Below are positions 26,737 to 37,770 of a stretch of 64,000 bases of DNA, piece after piece. Every line of letters begins with the position of its first letter. Position 1 is the stretch's first letter. Location: assembly GCA_902580225.1 (NCBI GenBank), contig CACHJU010000001.1, positions 1 to 64,000 on the forward strand, read 5' to 3'. Below the pieces are notes generated by a model. It was not told the DNA's origin. It worked only from the letters and a program-made list of their open reading frames with translations, and did not search any database. The position numbers and the translations under genes were made by a program. The DNA is from an uncultured Verrucomicrobiota bacterium (GTDB taxonomy: Bacteria; Verrucomicrobiota; Verrucomicrobiia; Opitutales; Seribacteraceae).

Positions 26737-27729
26737 ATGAAAGCAGTCGTTTTAAAAAAGTTCGGAGGAATTGAGAATTTTGAAGTGGAAGAAATTCCAA
26801 TTCCTTCGATTAAACCTGGGTATGTGTTGATCAAGGTTCATGCTTCGAGCGTAAACCCAGTTGATTTCAAGATTAGACAAGGACTTATACCCATCGGACC
26901 AGACTTACCCGCCATTTTACACGGAGACCTATCGGGTGAAATTGTTGAAGTGGGTCAGGGTGTAACAGCTTTCACAAAAGGCGATCCGGTTTATGGATGT
27001 GTGGGTGGATTTTCCGAATTACCGGGTGTTCTTGCAGAATACGCTCTTGCTGATGTGCGGTTACTTGCCCGTAAACCCCGAAATCTTAGTTTTGAGAAAG
27101 CAGCAGCTCTACCTTTGGTGGCAATCACATCATGGAATGCATTGGTTGACCGCGCCAAAGTTAAAAAAGGGCAGAGAATTTTGGTGCATGCCGGGATGGG
27201 AGGAGTCGGTCATATTGCCTTCCAGCTGGCGAAGGCACTGGGTGCTGAGGTGCATGTGACATGTTCAAGTAAAGAAAAGGTCAGCCGATCCAGGGAATTG
27301 GGAGCTGATGCGGTAATCAACTACAGAAACTTGAATGTAAATGAATATATTGAGAATTATACAGCCGGAAACGGTTATGATGTTGTTTTTGATACAGTCG
27401 GAGGAAGTTGTTTAGATAACTCATTTTCAGCGGCAAAAATCAATGGTACTGTGGTTTCAATTGCCGCACGTGCCTCTCATGACCTGTGTCAAGTGCATGT
27501 CAAAAGCCTAACTCTTCATGTAGTATTTATGCTATTGCCATTAATAAAGAATGAAGGAAGAAGCCGACATGGCGAAATTCTTGCCAAACTGGGTAAACTT
27601 GTGGAAAATAATCAAATTCGCCCAGTTTTGCATTCTAAAAGTTTTGACTTTGAAGATGTGGGCTCCGCCCACAACTGTCTGGAAAAAGGAAATGTGTTAG
27701 GAAAAGTATCATTGGTTTCCAACTGGTAG
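26737..27729 (+). CDS. Quinone oxidoreductase-like, zinc-independent MDR protein
   Basis: This is a medium-chain reductase of about 330 residues. The ATG at 26737 is preferred over 26725 because GAGAGGG lies a few bases upstream and MKAVVLKKFGG is the usual family start. An N-terminal GroES-like domain (SSVNPVDFKIRQG, HGDLSGEIVEVG) is followed by a Rossmann domain with VHAGMGGVGHIAFQLAKALGA. The zinc-binding cysteine cluster of alcohol dehydrogenases is absent, matching the NADPH:quinone reductase subgroup. The true substrate may be a quinone or an enone. It has no operon partner. Confidence 0.85.
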   Translation: MKAVVLKKFGGIENFEVEEIPIPSIKPGYVLIKVHASSVNPVDFKIRQGLIPIGPDLPAILHGDLSGEIVEVGQGVTAFTKGDPVYGCVGGFSELPGVLAEYALADVRLLARKPRNLSFEKAAALPLVAITSWNALVDRAKVKKGQRILVHAGMGGVGHIAFQLAKALGAEVHVTCSSKEKVSRSRELGADAVINYRNLNVNEYIENYTAGNGYDVVFDTVGGSCLDNSFSAAKINGTVVSIAARASHDLCQVHVKSLTLHVVFMLLPLIKNEGRSRHGEILAKLGKLVENNQIRPVLHSKSFDFEDVGSAHNCLEKGNVLGKVSLVSNW

Positions 27730-27840
27730 CACCAAGTGAATTTTCAGTTTATGACACAAAGAAAGTTTGCCATTAAGTATCTTTTTTTAGATTATGTAAT
27801 CTTGTTCTTTTAAATTTCGCCATTTACCGTATCCAAAGAC

Positions 27841-27986
27841 AACCTAATCTAGGTTACCAACCGAGCAGGAGAGCTGCTACGGTGGTACAAGGTCGATTTT
27901 ACCGGGATACGCGGTTTTGGCACAACCGAAAATAAGCACTCCACTAGCTAGCTAGGAAAGTGCGTTAACCGAAAGGAAAACGCTCA
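27841..27986 (+). promoter_or_regulatory. Structured 5' leader RNA, switch-like, before the integrase-like miniprotein
   Basis: This stretch holds a run of hairpins unlike the surrounding DNA. They are AACCTA/TAGGTT (27841-27855) and a 12-bp interrupted stem (27855-27887, TACC-CCGAGCAG with CTGCT-CGG-GGTA). Next come ACCG/CGGT (27901-27915) and CGGTT/AACCG (27912-27928), which share the CGGT strand and exclude each other. Then GCACT/AGTGC (27936-27963) and GCGTT/AACGC (27962-27983); the latter holds the AAAGGA ribosome site in its loop and overlaps the preceding hairpin by two bases. I match it to no known riboswitch. Confidence 0.5.
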
Positions 27987-28229
27987 ATGAATATCAGTAT
28001 ACAGAATGATATCGAAGAATTGGCTCTTCGAATAGACAAAGACAACTTGAATCACCATTTATGGAATAACAATGGAACATGGTGGATTCACTACACAGTA
28101 TATCCCTCAGCGGTCACTGCAGAAAGAAAAAGGTATTCCTTAAAAACAAAAGATGTCAATACCGCTAGACTGCGAAGAGACGAGCATTTTGATCAGATTT
28201 TAACTAGGGTAACAGAGCTGGCAGCTTAG
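27987..28229 (+). CDS. 80-residue protein resembling an integrase N-terminal DNA-binding domain
   Basis: This is a complete small gene with AAAGGA ten bases before its ATG. The core, HHLWNNNGTWWIHYTV and then RKRYSLKTKDVNTARLRRDEH, resembles the three-stranded arm-binding plus linker segment that opens many tyrosine recombinases. No catalytic domain follows: the frame stops at TAG and no R-H-R-Y motifs occur nearby. It could be a remnant of an integrase, an excisionase-like accessory, or a separate DNA-binding protein. It lies between a structured leader and two downstream hairpins, forming a compact cassette. Confidence 0.6.
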   Translation: MNISIQNDIEELALRIDKDNLNHHLWNNNGTWWIHYTVYPSAVTAERKRYSLKTKDVNTARLRRDEHFDQILTRVTELAA

Positions 28230-28236
28230 AATAATT

Positions 28237-28276
28237 AATCCTTGATCTTTGTATGTGGCGTCAGCATCAAAGGATT
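28237..28276 (+). other. Imperfect inverted repeat after the miniprotein gene
   Basis: AATCCTTGAT (28237-28246) pairs with ATCAAAGGATT (28266-28276) with one bulged A. This makes a ten-pair stem eight bases past the stop codon. The downstream run is only TTTGTG, so this is at best a weak terminator or a 3'-protecting hairpin. Confidence 0.35.
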
Positions 28277-28335
28277 TGTGTGCCGGCCCCAAGAGTGAGT
28301 TTTATTTGTTGCAGGTAGCTGAATCCGTTTACAAT

Positions 28336-28368
28336 AGGATGGAGTTTAACTAAATCCTTTTTTTTTAT
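28336..28368 (+). terminator. Candidate intrinsic terminator with long T-run
   Basis: AGGAT (28336-28340) pairs with ATCCT (28354-28358), and a run of T residues continues to about 28366. The stem is short and AU-rich, but the T-run is the longest of this kind next to a hairpin in the local intergenic DNA. It would end transcription of the 27987-28229 gene before the opposing 28391-31867 gene. Confidence 0.35.
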
Positions 28369-28370
28369 GA

Positions 28371-28383
28371 TAAATTTATTTAA
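28371..28383. repeat. Recurrent AT motif, copy 5
   Basis: TAAATTTATTTAA, eight bases past the stop of the PPi-PEPCK gene and just beyond the T-run after the miniprotein. Confidence 0.4.
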
Positions 28384-28390
28384 ATAATAA

Positions 28391-31300
28391 TTAATTGAAT
28401 AAACTTGGATCTGTTCCCAGGCAGCCAAAAATTCGATCAACCGCAGAGTTATTATCTTTAAGTTTCGATAATGCATTTAGGGCAAAATCCTTTTTTTTCT
28501 GAATGGAAAGTCTTTCACAAGTCTCTCTGTTCGCTTGATCTTTTATAAAATTGTCCAAGTACTCTACTCTAGATTCCCAGTAATTTTGAGTAACTTGAAT
28601 TCGAGTTTTTAAACGCTGGTTATACCAGTCACTTTTAAGAATATTTGTTGGTTCAAATAAATCTCTAAACTTTTCATCAGTCAGTTTACATCCTTCCCAT
28701 TCACCTTTGGCCATAATTGTAAGTAGTGCCTTGAGTGGAGGGCATGCTTTTTCGATGGAATTGTCGTTGAAATATCTTGCAGCTATGTTTTTTCCTGTTT
28801 CAAGCAGATTTTTTATACTATCTGCATATTGAGCCTCATCCTGTAATTCGGGTTTTAGCATATCTTCTGGTAAGACTGAAACTGGGTCTGTAAATATTCT
28901 TCCTAGAAATTCATGAGTAAAGCTTCTTGTAATTCTATAACCTAGTAGAGATGTGGGTAAATTTTGACCCTGATAAGAAAAATCCGGAACTTTTTCTAAA
29001 TATCCTTTGGCTATCATTTCTTGTGGATTATCCTCAAAATCTCGCAGTCGGCTCCAAATTTCAGGAATTAAAAGACTTATGTCATGATTTACTTGATATT
29101 TAGGACCCACATACCCTGCGGAGGTTACGAATGCTCCTTGACCTGTTGAGGCATATGAAATTAGTGCGGCATTAAGGTCGTGTATAGGCAAAAGAGCATT
29201 AAAGGGACTTTTGGTCATAGCACCTTCAGAACCTGCACCTGTGGTAGAGGGAGATTTACCAGTAACGCTCACTATAAAATCCATAAAAAGTTCGGGTAAC
29301 TCTAAATAATGAATGGGGGCAAAACAGCATAATGGTCTAATCCCCGTTTCTTTATCCGACGGATTATTTCTCCTTCCTGGTAAAACTGCCCGAACAGGGT
29401 AAAGCACCGATTTGTGAATATTAATTCCTCTCTTTAATCTAGTACCGGCAGTTGCTAGATAAACCGAACGGGGATCAAACAAATCTGGTCTAGTTTGAAG
29501 ATAACGAGGATTTTTGGAAGGTTTTCCATTCACAATTCGTGGATTTGCTGAAGAAACAAAAGATACATCCTTCTCCGTGCTTTCTGCCACTGATTCAATA
29601 AGTTCTCTGATCGGTTTTGTATACTCTTCAAATGATAATGTATTACTAATTTGATCTTGGGCATCTTCTTTTGAAAGAGGTTCGAAATTACTAATAAAGT
29701 TTCCTGGTCTTGAGATATCTTTTTCAGTTTGTTTATCAAACCCCCGAATGATGGCATCGTCAGGTCTTTGGAATAATCTGTATTCACAATTATGAACGAA
29801 TTTTGCTGATTTTTTGAAATTACCATGTCCGATATTTTCAATAAGGTTTGTGGGAGCCAAAGTTGAAGCTGTTATATCATCTTCAGCCAAAATTTTATTG
29901 GCTGGTACGAAGTCTTTTCTTAGAGCAAATAATCTCCAAGAACCTTTTTGATCAAAACCGATACGCAAATGTCTAGTAATTAATTTAGTTCCAAGGTATC
30001 TTAGCTCATTAGCGGGTTGTCCATTTACCGAATCGACGCTGAATGCGTCTTGCCAATCTTCACCCCATTCAGCTCTATGCCTCCTTTTGATTATTAGAAT
30101 TAAATCCTTAACTCTCTGTGGAATGGATTTTAACCATAGATTGAAATCCTCGGTGTATAATGATTTGGAAGGTGTAAGAAGTTTAATTACTGAGCCAAGT
30201 GAACGACTAGGACTTAAAATCGGACGATTTCGAAGGTCATGTTTCTCGGGTTCCATAAAACGGTTAGAAAAATCCTTTTTTAAAATTTCTTTGGTTAATG
30301 CCATATCTTTTTCCCAGTCCGCAACATAAGCCGGACCGCTTACAATAGCATCGGTTATTGGCTTTGAGATTTCGGATTTTCCTCCTCCTGAAACAGTGCA
30401 TGGTTTGTGACATAAAAATCCTTCTCCCACCGTTCCTATTAGTTTCCAGGGACCATTATGTTCGGCTTTTTTCATTTCAACTTTGTAGCCCGATGGTAAA
30501 ATATAAGCAAAGTCCGGTTGCAGTCTTATTTGGTGAAGTTCATTGCCCTCCCCTTCCCAATTAATGCTTTGTTCCCTGAGACTGAAAACAGCATTTTCAG
30601 GAAGATAAATAATTGATGTGAAAGATGGATCAATAAGGTAACCGTCCTTTAGGTCATGAGTGGAACATTCCATAACTGACAAAGTGTCAGAAAATTTTTG
30701 AGGAGTGGGGGGTAAAATTTCCAAAGGATTAAATTCTTCTCCAAGATCATAGCTTGGAAAGACTACTGCACCTCCAGCATGTTCCTCTTCACCGAGACCG
30801 GATAAATTTGCAGAAAAACTAATTTGTGTTTTAACTTCCTTTTTACAATACCCAAAGTAGTTATCGGCAAGAATTGTAACGATCATTCCGGACGAATCAC
30901 GAAATGTTAATTTAAAAGGATCGCCTCCGTTGTAGGCTTCCTCAGGATCGTCAAAATACATACCGTCTCTAATTTGCCTGTCAGTAGCATCAGATTTTTT
31001 TGGTAATTGAAGGAATTTTTTTGGAGTTCCTGCCAAATGGGGAGCCACGATTACGCACCCCGTATGCCCAGTCCAACTTTCGATATCGAGTCCGGCATCG
31101 TTTTCAGCCAAAAAGGGGTCACCTCCATTACCAAAAATACTTTCAACAAAATCAAGGTTGGCAACACATCCACCAGGAGCAAAAAAACGGATTTCCAAAG
31201 ATTTCTCTCGGATAAAACCTTCAACTTCAGGACAGACTACAGGTCTTAATAAAAGCGAAACCCAACACTTTGCTGGATCTTTCTCTTTGGATGCAAAAGG

Positions 31301-31867
31301 GAAAGTCATGTCATCTGCAGGTGGATTAAGTGCGATTCTTAATAATTCTTTGGCTGCTTTTAAAGGAACAATCTTTTTATCATCGGGAGCAGGTAACCCG
31401 ACATCAGCGACATGAAATACACCCGAAGTTGTCCGTCTGTCCCGCGAGGGGTTGTGAAGAACGCCTTGGGCTACTTTATGAGAATTAATTATTTTTGAGC
31501 GAAAGCTTTGACCATTGAGCGGTAATGAAGTAATTCGTGCCAATCCATGACGATCTAGAACGAACGACTCTGTTGGCAGACTGGGACGATCACTGCCTAA
31601 TATTTTAGTGAGAAAATTTTGTATTCGCTCATCTGTTGGACATAAATGCCCTCGTAGTAAGCGAACTTTCTCTCGATATTCTTTAATCAGGGAACTACTT
31701 AAGCGTATAGCAGGATTCTGGCTTTGATCTCCAACAGTCGGAAGAGCAAGAGTAGCGAGCTTGAGGTTGGCGTAGTTGACAAGCTCTTGGTATTCATCAG
31801 AATTCGAGGAATAGCTCGCTTCTATTCCCAAAGCAGTTTGTTTACTTTTAACATTTACGGATTTCAT
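28391..31867 (-). CDS. Phosphoenolpyruvate carboxykinase, diphosphate (PPi) type
   Basis: At 1158 residues this is far larger than ATP- or GTP-dependent PEPCK and matches the PPi-type enzyme (EC 4.1.1.38) characterised from Propionibacterium freudenreichii and Entamoeba. The reaction interconverts oxaloacetate plus PPi with PEP, CO2 and phosphate. Segments I recognise from that family are LHNPSRDRRTTSGVFH (137-152), PGGCVANLDFVESIFGNGGDP (231-251), SWTGHTGCVIVAPHL (264-278), DNYFGYCKKEVKTQIS (335-350), CHKPCTVSGGGKSE, QRPDDAIIRGFDKQ, and SPSTTGAGSEGAMTK near the C-terminus. No ATP P-loop is visible. It stands alone. The assignment is from memory of the family and is not a search result. Confidence 0.85.
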   Translation of the reverse strand: MKSVNVKSKQTALGIEASYSSNSDEYQELVNYANLKLATLALPTVGDQSQNPAIRLSSSLIKEYREKVRLLRGHLCPTDERIQNFLTKILGSDRPSLPTESFVLDRHGLARITSLPLNGQSFRSKIINSHKVAQGVLHNPSRDRRTTSGVFHVADVGLPAPDDKKIVPLKAAKELLRIALNPPADDMTFPFASKEKDPAKCWVSLLLRPVVCPEVEGFIREKSLEIRFFAPGGCVANLDFVESIFGNGGDPFLAENDAGLDIESWTGHTGCVIVAPHLAGTPKKFLQLPKKSDATDRQIRDGMYFDDPEEAYNGGDPFKLTFRDSSGMIVTILADNYFGYCKKEVKTQISFSANLSGLGEEEHAGGAVVFPSYDLGEEFNPLEILPPTPQKFSDTLSVMECSTHDLKDGYLIDPSFTSIIYLPENAVFSLREQSINWEGEGNELHQIRLQPDFAYILPSGYKVEMKKAEHNGPWKLIGTVGEGFLCHKPCTVSGGGKSEISKPITDAIVSGPAYVADWEKDMALTKEILKKDFSNRFMEPEKHDLRNRPILSPSRSLGSVIKLLTPSKSLYTEDFNLWLKSIPQRVKDLILIIKRRHRAEWGEDWQDAFSVDSVNGQPANELRYLGTKLITRHLRIGFDQKGSWRLFALRKDFVPANKILAEDDITASTLAPTNLIENIGHGNFKKSAKFVHNCEYRLFQRPDDAIIRGFDKQTEKDISRPGNFISNFEPLSKEDAQDQISNTLSFEEYTKPIRELIESVAESTEKDVSFVSSANPRIVNGKPSKNPRYLQTRPDLFDPRSVYLATAGTRLKRGINIHKSVLYPVRAVLPGRRNNPSDKETGIRPLCCFAPIHYLELPELFMDFIVSVTGKSPSTTGAGSEGAMTKSPFNALLPIHDLNAALISYASTGQGAFVTSAGYVGPKYQVNHDISLLIPEIWSRLRDFEDNPQEMIAKGYLEKVPDFSYQGQNLPTSLLGYRITRSFTHEFLGRIFTDPVSVLPEDMLKPELQDEAQYADSIKNLLETGKNIAARYFNDNSIEKACPPLKALLTIMAKGEWEGCKLTDEKFRDLFEPTNILKSDWYNQRLKTRIQVTQNYWESRVEYLDNFIKDQANRETCERLSIQKKKDFALNALSKLKDNNSAVDRIFGCLGTDPSLFN

Positions 31868-32118
31868 ATGGACTAATTAATTTTGTTTAATTCGATTAAG
31901 AAAGATGCATACCTAAAAGGCTAATTAAGGCAATGTGGGTAAAAATTGATCACTTTCTATATTGAATTTGTAAAAGAGCCTATTGGTAACGAAGTAATTA
32001 ATGAATAAAAACGAGCTTTTACTTAAAAAAATATGCCTTTATGGATAGTTTTCTTCAGACTACATAATCATATGATGCTTGAACTAAATCGTCCATCGTG
32101 TAAATATTATAAATGTGC

Positions 32119-32195
32119 GGGCCCTTAGCTCAGTTGGTTAGAGCATGCGACTCATAATCGCCAGGTCGTCGGTTCGAGCCCGACAGGGCCCACCA
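32119..32195 (+). tRNA. ileX: tRNA-Ile2 (anticodon CAT, lysidine type)
   Basis: This is a 77-base cloverleaf with a perfect acceptor stem (GGGCCCT/AGGGCCC), a GCTC/GAGC D-stem, an anticodon loop CTCATAA (CAT at 32153-32155), a GTCGG/CCGAC T-stem with TTCGAGC loop, and an encoded CCA end. CAT could mean methionine. However, the body, especially GCGACTCATAATCGC, closely follows the E. coli minor isoleucine tRNA, whose C34 is changed to lysidine by TilS to read AUA. The outermost anticodon-stem pair (T27-C43) is mismatched. Confidence 0.88.
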
Positions 32196-32212
32196 TCTAA
32201 AATTAATACTTA

Positions 32213-32890
32213 TTAATCCAAAATGGTTGAATGATTTGGTACATCCAGATCAGTCCATTTGTCGGACCATTTAAAGTATTCCAAAAATTCTGAAACATGG
32301 ATGCGCTTATTAATTTCTTGAATCCGCAATTTTGTCTTTGCGTTGAGATCATCATATGATTTCAATATTTTCTTATTTTTTTCAATAACTTGATTGATCT
32401 CATTTTCGCGTTCAGCGGTAAGAATAGAGTGTTCTGCAATTGGATCCACTGTTTCAGTTTGTTTGTTAATTTGTGTAAAAATTTCTAATTCTTCATTTGT
32501 ATTATTTAATGAGTCGTCGGAATTTTCTGCAAATGGGTCAGGCATTACAGTTTTTTCTTCAGGCATTTTTTCAATAGCCTTTTTTTTCTTTTCCTCAATT
32601 AGTTGAATTTCAGTTTCGTCCATCGGGGGAATAGGATCGGGAATAGGAATAATTTCAGGTTTTTCAATAAAAGGTTCTTCTGGATTTGAATATGCAGATT
32701 TAAAACATTCGGCTTCAAGTTCGTTTAAATTACTATTTGAAAGAAATTTAATACAGGATTGAGCAAATGATTTTAAAGCTTCATTGGAATTAAAAGCCAT
32801 GAAATATTTTTCGACGGGTAAATCGTCATCCAGCGTGTAGTGTATCTTGAATTCAATAAGATCGGGTTCGCGTTCAGTCTTCTTTTTCAT
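32213..32890 (-). CDS. Acidic protein of unknown function (225 aa)
   Basis: I do not recognise this protein. It has no signal peptide or membrane helix. Residues 1-70 look like a small folded domain (EFKIHYTLDDDLPVEKYFMAFNS). They are followed by a proline/glutamate-rich linker (PIPDPIPPMDE) and a charged helical region (about 95-200) that may form a coiled coil. It ends on the opposite strand 17 bp from the tRNA gene. The ATP synthase operon begins well downstream of it, so co-transcription is unclear. Confidence 0.55.
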   Translation of the reverse strand: MKKKTEREPDLIEFKIHYTLDDDLPVEKYFMAFNSNEALKSFAQSCIKFLSNSNLNELEAECFKSAYSNPEEPFIEKPEIIPIPDPIPPMDETEIQLIEEKKKKAIEKMPEEKTVMPDPFAENSDDSLNNTNEELEIFTQINKQTETVDPIAEHSILTAERENEINQVIEKNKKILKSYDDLNAKTKLRIQEINKRIHVSEFLEYFKWSDKWTDLDVPNHSTILD

Positions 32891-33052
32891 TGGGCAATGA
32901 CTAGTATGTAGCGGCTTTCTTCAAGCACGGAATAAAGCCTAGTGAACTAATCACGCATTTATTTTGAGAAGAACGCAAGAACTAAAAAAATATAACTACG
33001 AAACTTAGTAAAATTCTAACTCTCGAGTAGAGTTGGAAAAATGTTTGGAATT

Positions 33053-33466
33053 TCAACGAATTTTATTTTTGGCGATTTTTTTGGCCATTTCAAAACGGGC
33101 AGCAGCTTCCAGTTGTTCAAGCTGAGATTGTTCGATATTACTGTCCTTGGCTTGTTGTAGGGCTTTTTCAGCTTTTTGAATGGCCTCATCTATTGCTTGC
33201 TCATCTTCTTCGGAAACCTTTGCTGCACCATCTGTTAAAATTGATACTTTATCACCATAGACTTCCATAAAGCCAGTGTTGATGGATATGTAATCAAACT
33301 CACCCTCATGTTCAATTTTCAGATAACCAGGTACAACTTTGTCGATAATCGGAATATGCTTGGGTAATATATCAATCCTACCGTTAGCAGTTGGAATGAC
33401 AACCGATTTCACTTCTTTAGAGAATGTAATTGAATCGGGAGTAACTATTTCAAGAAAAAGCGGCAT
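33053..33466 (-). CDS. atpC: ATP synthase epsilon subunit
   Basis: This is the rotor subunit that couples gamma to the c-ring and can inhibit ATP hydrolysis. The start at 33466 (MPLFLEIVTPD) is chosen because it sits ten bases after the atpD stop and matches the family. The longer frame to 33514 overlaps atpD. The 137-residue protein has the beta-sandwich (VVIPTANGRIDILPKHIPI, the LP-x-H signature) and a two-helix C-terminus with many lysines. It is the last gene of the operon. Confidence 0.92.
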   Translation of the reverse strand: MPLFLEIVTPDSITFSKEVKSVVIPTANGRIDILPKHIPIIDKVVPGYLKIEHEGEFDYISINTGFMEVYGDKVSILTDGAAKVSEEDEQAIDEAIQKAEKALQQAKDSNIEQSQLEQLEAAARFEMAKKIAKNKIR

Positions 33467-33476
33467 ACTTTGAGGT

Positions 33477-35808
<2,332 letters not shown>

Positions 35809-35824
35809 GTGTATTTAAACTCGA

Positions 35825-37357
35825 TTAACCCTGCGTTCTTTTCCAGTCTTCCAATGTGGAGCGAAGCTTATCTTCTGTATCTGATTCAAGCTTTCCAATT
35901 GAATAGATTTCTTTGCACACTTCTGTACCTTGGGTTGTGAGATATTCTTTAAGACTTTCTACTGATGAAGAAATTTGGGAAACTTCGATTGAATCAAAGA
36001 AATCGTTTTGCATAGCCCACATTATGGCTGTCTGAATTTCGACAGGAATTGGGTTGTAGGCAGTTTGTTTAAACATTTCAACGATGCGAGCACCCCTATC
36101 AAGTCGTGCTTTTGTTGCAGCATCCAAATCAGATTCAAATTGAGAAAAAGCAGCTAGTTCTCTAAACTGTGCAAGCTCAAGTTTTACTTTTCCGGCAACT
36201 TTTTTGTAAGCTTTTATTTGTGCCGCTGAACCGACTCGTGAGACTGATAGACCAACAGATACAGCTGGTCTGATTCCTTTATTAAATAAATCGGTTTCAA
36301 GGAAAATTTGACCATCTGTTATTGAAATAACATTAGTTGGAATATATCCAGATACATCTCCCATTTGGGTTTCAATAATTGGCAGTGCGGTTAGGGAACC
36401 GTTTCCATTTTCCTCATTTAAACGTGCTGATCTCTCGAGTAGTCTTGAGTGTAAATAGAAAACATCGCCAGGATAGGCTTCTCGCCCGGAAGGTCTTTTG
36501 AGAATGAGTGAAATTTGTCTGTACGCGACTGCATGTTTGGATAGATCGTCATATACGATAAGTGCATCCATACCATTTTCCATGAACCATTCACCAATTG
36601 CACATCCGGCATAAGGAGCAAGGTATTGGTTTGCAGGATTATCAGCAGCAGGTGCGGAAACGATGGTCACATATTCCATTGCTCCGGTTTCTTCTAAAAC
36701 CTTAATTGTTCTAGCAATATTGGAGTTTTTCTGGCCAACGGCAACATAGATGCAGTAAACAGGTCTAAAATCTTCATCTCTGGATTCAGCACCTTTTTTA
36801 TTTATCTTGGCTTGATTAATGATTGTATCGATAGCGATAGTCGTTTTACCAGTAGATCTGTCACCAATAATTAATTCTCTCTGACCTCTTCCAATAGGGA
36901 TCATCGAATCAACTGCCATGATACCAGTTTGAAGGGGTTGTGAAACAGATTTTCTTGGTATAATGCCAGGTGCAATTCTTTCAACTGGGAAAGTAATATC
37001 AGAATCAATAGGCCCATTTTCATCGATTGGACGACCAACAGCATCCACTACCCTGCCGAGTAAAGCTTTCCCGACAGGAACAGACAAAAGTTTACCGGTT
37101 GTTTTAACTTCATCACCTTCTTTTAAATCACTTGTTTCGCCAAGAACAACGCAGCCTATTGAATCTTCTTCAAGGTTAAGAGCAATTCCCAAAACATTAT
37201 TTGGAAACTCTACCATTTCATTGTACATCACATTGGAAAGACCTTCTACTCTGGCAACACCGTCTGCTAATGTTGTGATGGTTCCTACATTAGTGAGAGT
37301 AGGATCAGTAGAAAGATCTTCAATTTCTTTTCGAATCAAATCGGTTATTGAACTCAT
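35825..37357 (-). CDS. atpA: ATP synthase alpha subunit
   Basis: This is the regulatory, non-catalytic nucleotide-binding subunit of F1, 510 residues. It has [10 protein letters not shown], the P-loop GDRSTGKT (S in place of the usual Q), [10 protein letters not shown], and the signature [17 protein letters not shown] containing the arginine finger. The N-terminal 20 residues contact the delta subunit, which is short here. It starts 11 bases after atpH. Confidence 0.97.
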   Translation of the reverse strand: MSSITDLIRKEIEDLSTDPTLTNVGTITTLADGVARVEGLSNVMYNEMVEFPNNVLGIALNLEEDSIGCVVLGETSDLKEGDEVKTTGKLLSVPVGKALLGRVVDAVGRPIDENGPIDSDITFPVERIAPGIIPRKSVSQPLQTGIMAVDSMIPIGRGQRELIIGDRSTGKTTIAIDTIINQAKINKKGAESRDEDFRPVYCIYVAVGQKNSNIARTIKVLEETGAMEYVTIVSAPAADNPANQYLAPYAGCAIGEWFMENGMDALIVYDDLSKHAVAYRQISLILKRPSGREAYPGDVFYLHSRLLERSARLNEENGNGSLTALPIIETQMGDVSGYIPTNVISITDGQIFLETDLFNKGIRPAVSVGLSVSRVGSAAQIKAYKKVAGKVKLELAQFRELAAFSQFESDLDAATKARLDRGARIVEMFKQTAYNPIPVEIQTAIMWAMQNDFFDSIEVSQISSSVESLKEYLTTQGTEVCKEIYSIGKLESDTEDKLRSTLEDWKRTQG

Positions 37358-37368
37358 AGTTTGTTAAG

Positions 37369-37770
37369 TTATATAAGAGAATTTTTTAGACGATTTAAAC
37401 GGCTTGAAATTGAATCTTCGTATACATCGTCTCCAAGTCGTAATTTAAAACCAGCAATTAATGAATGGTTAGTAGAGGTTACTAATTCGGTATAATCAGG
37501 TTCTGCTTGAGGAAGATGCTGAAGGAGAATTTCGGAGAATGTTGAGTTGTCACTAGAGTGAGCTTTTTCAATCAGACACTGATACGATTTTTCCCTTTCT
37601 TTAACTAATTTTTGGTATTTTCGCAAAATAGGCATGGATTTTGTCCTGGGAAGTTTACGAAGTTCTTGTAAAACATACTTAACCTTATCAATGTCAATTC
37701 TTCCATCTGCACCGGTAGACTCGATTAAAAGAATTCGAGCGACTTTCGAATCTTTGGAATTAGAAGCCAT
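37369..37770 (-). CDS. atpH: ATP synthase delta subunit, short form
   Basis: This is the stator subunit linking F1 to subunit b. It is taken from the ATG at 37770, overlapping the atpF stop by 11 bp; the frame runs on to 37905 but that part lies in conserved atpF coding sequence. The result is 133 residues against about 175-180 usually. The C-terminal part fits OSCP/delta (SLIAGFKLRLGDDVYEDSI, then RLNRLKNSL). The N-terminal helical bundle is reduced. I believe short delta subunits occur in related Verrucomicrobiota, but this is from memory. Confidence 0.8.
   Translation of the reverse strand: MASNSKDSKVARILLIESTGADGRIDIDKVKYVLQELRKLPRTKSMPILRKYQKLVKEREKSYQCLIEKAHSSDNSTFSEILLQHLPQAEPDYTELVTSTNHSLIAGFKLRLGDDVYEDSISSRLNRLKNSLI

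Noticed and set aside
31868-32118. Possible promoter or small RNA in the 251-bp gap between the PPi-PEPCK gene and the tRNA
   Set aside because: Only AT-rich sequence; no clear promoter pair, hairpin-T-run or reading frame.
32119-32195. tRNA-Met call from the CAT anticodon
   Set aside because: The body matches minor isoleucine tRNA (lysidine type) and not elongator or initiator methionine tRNAs.
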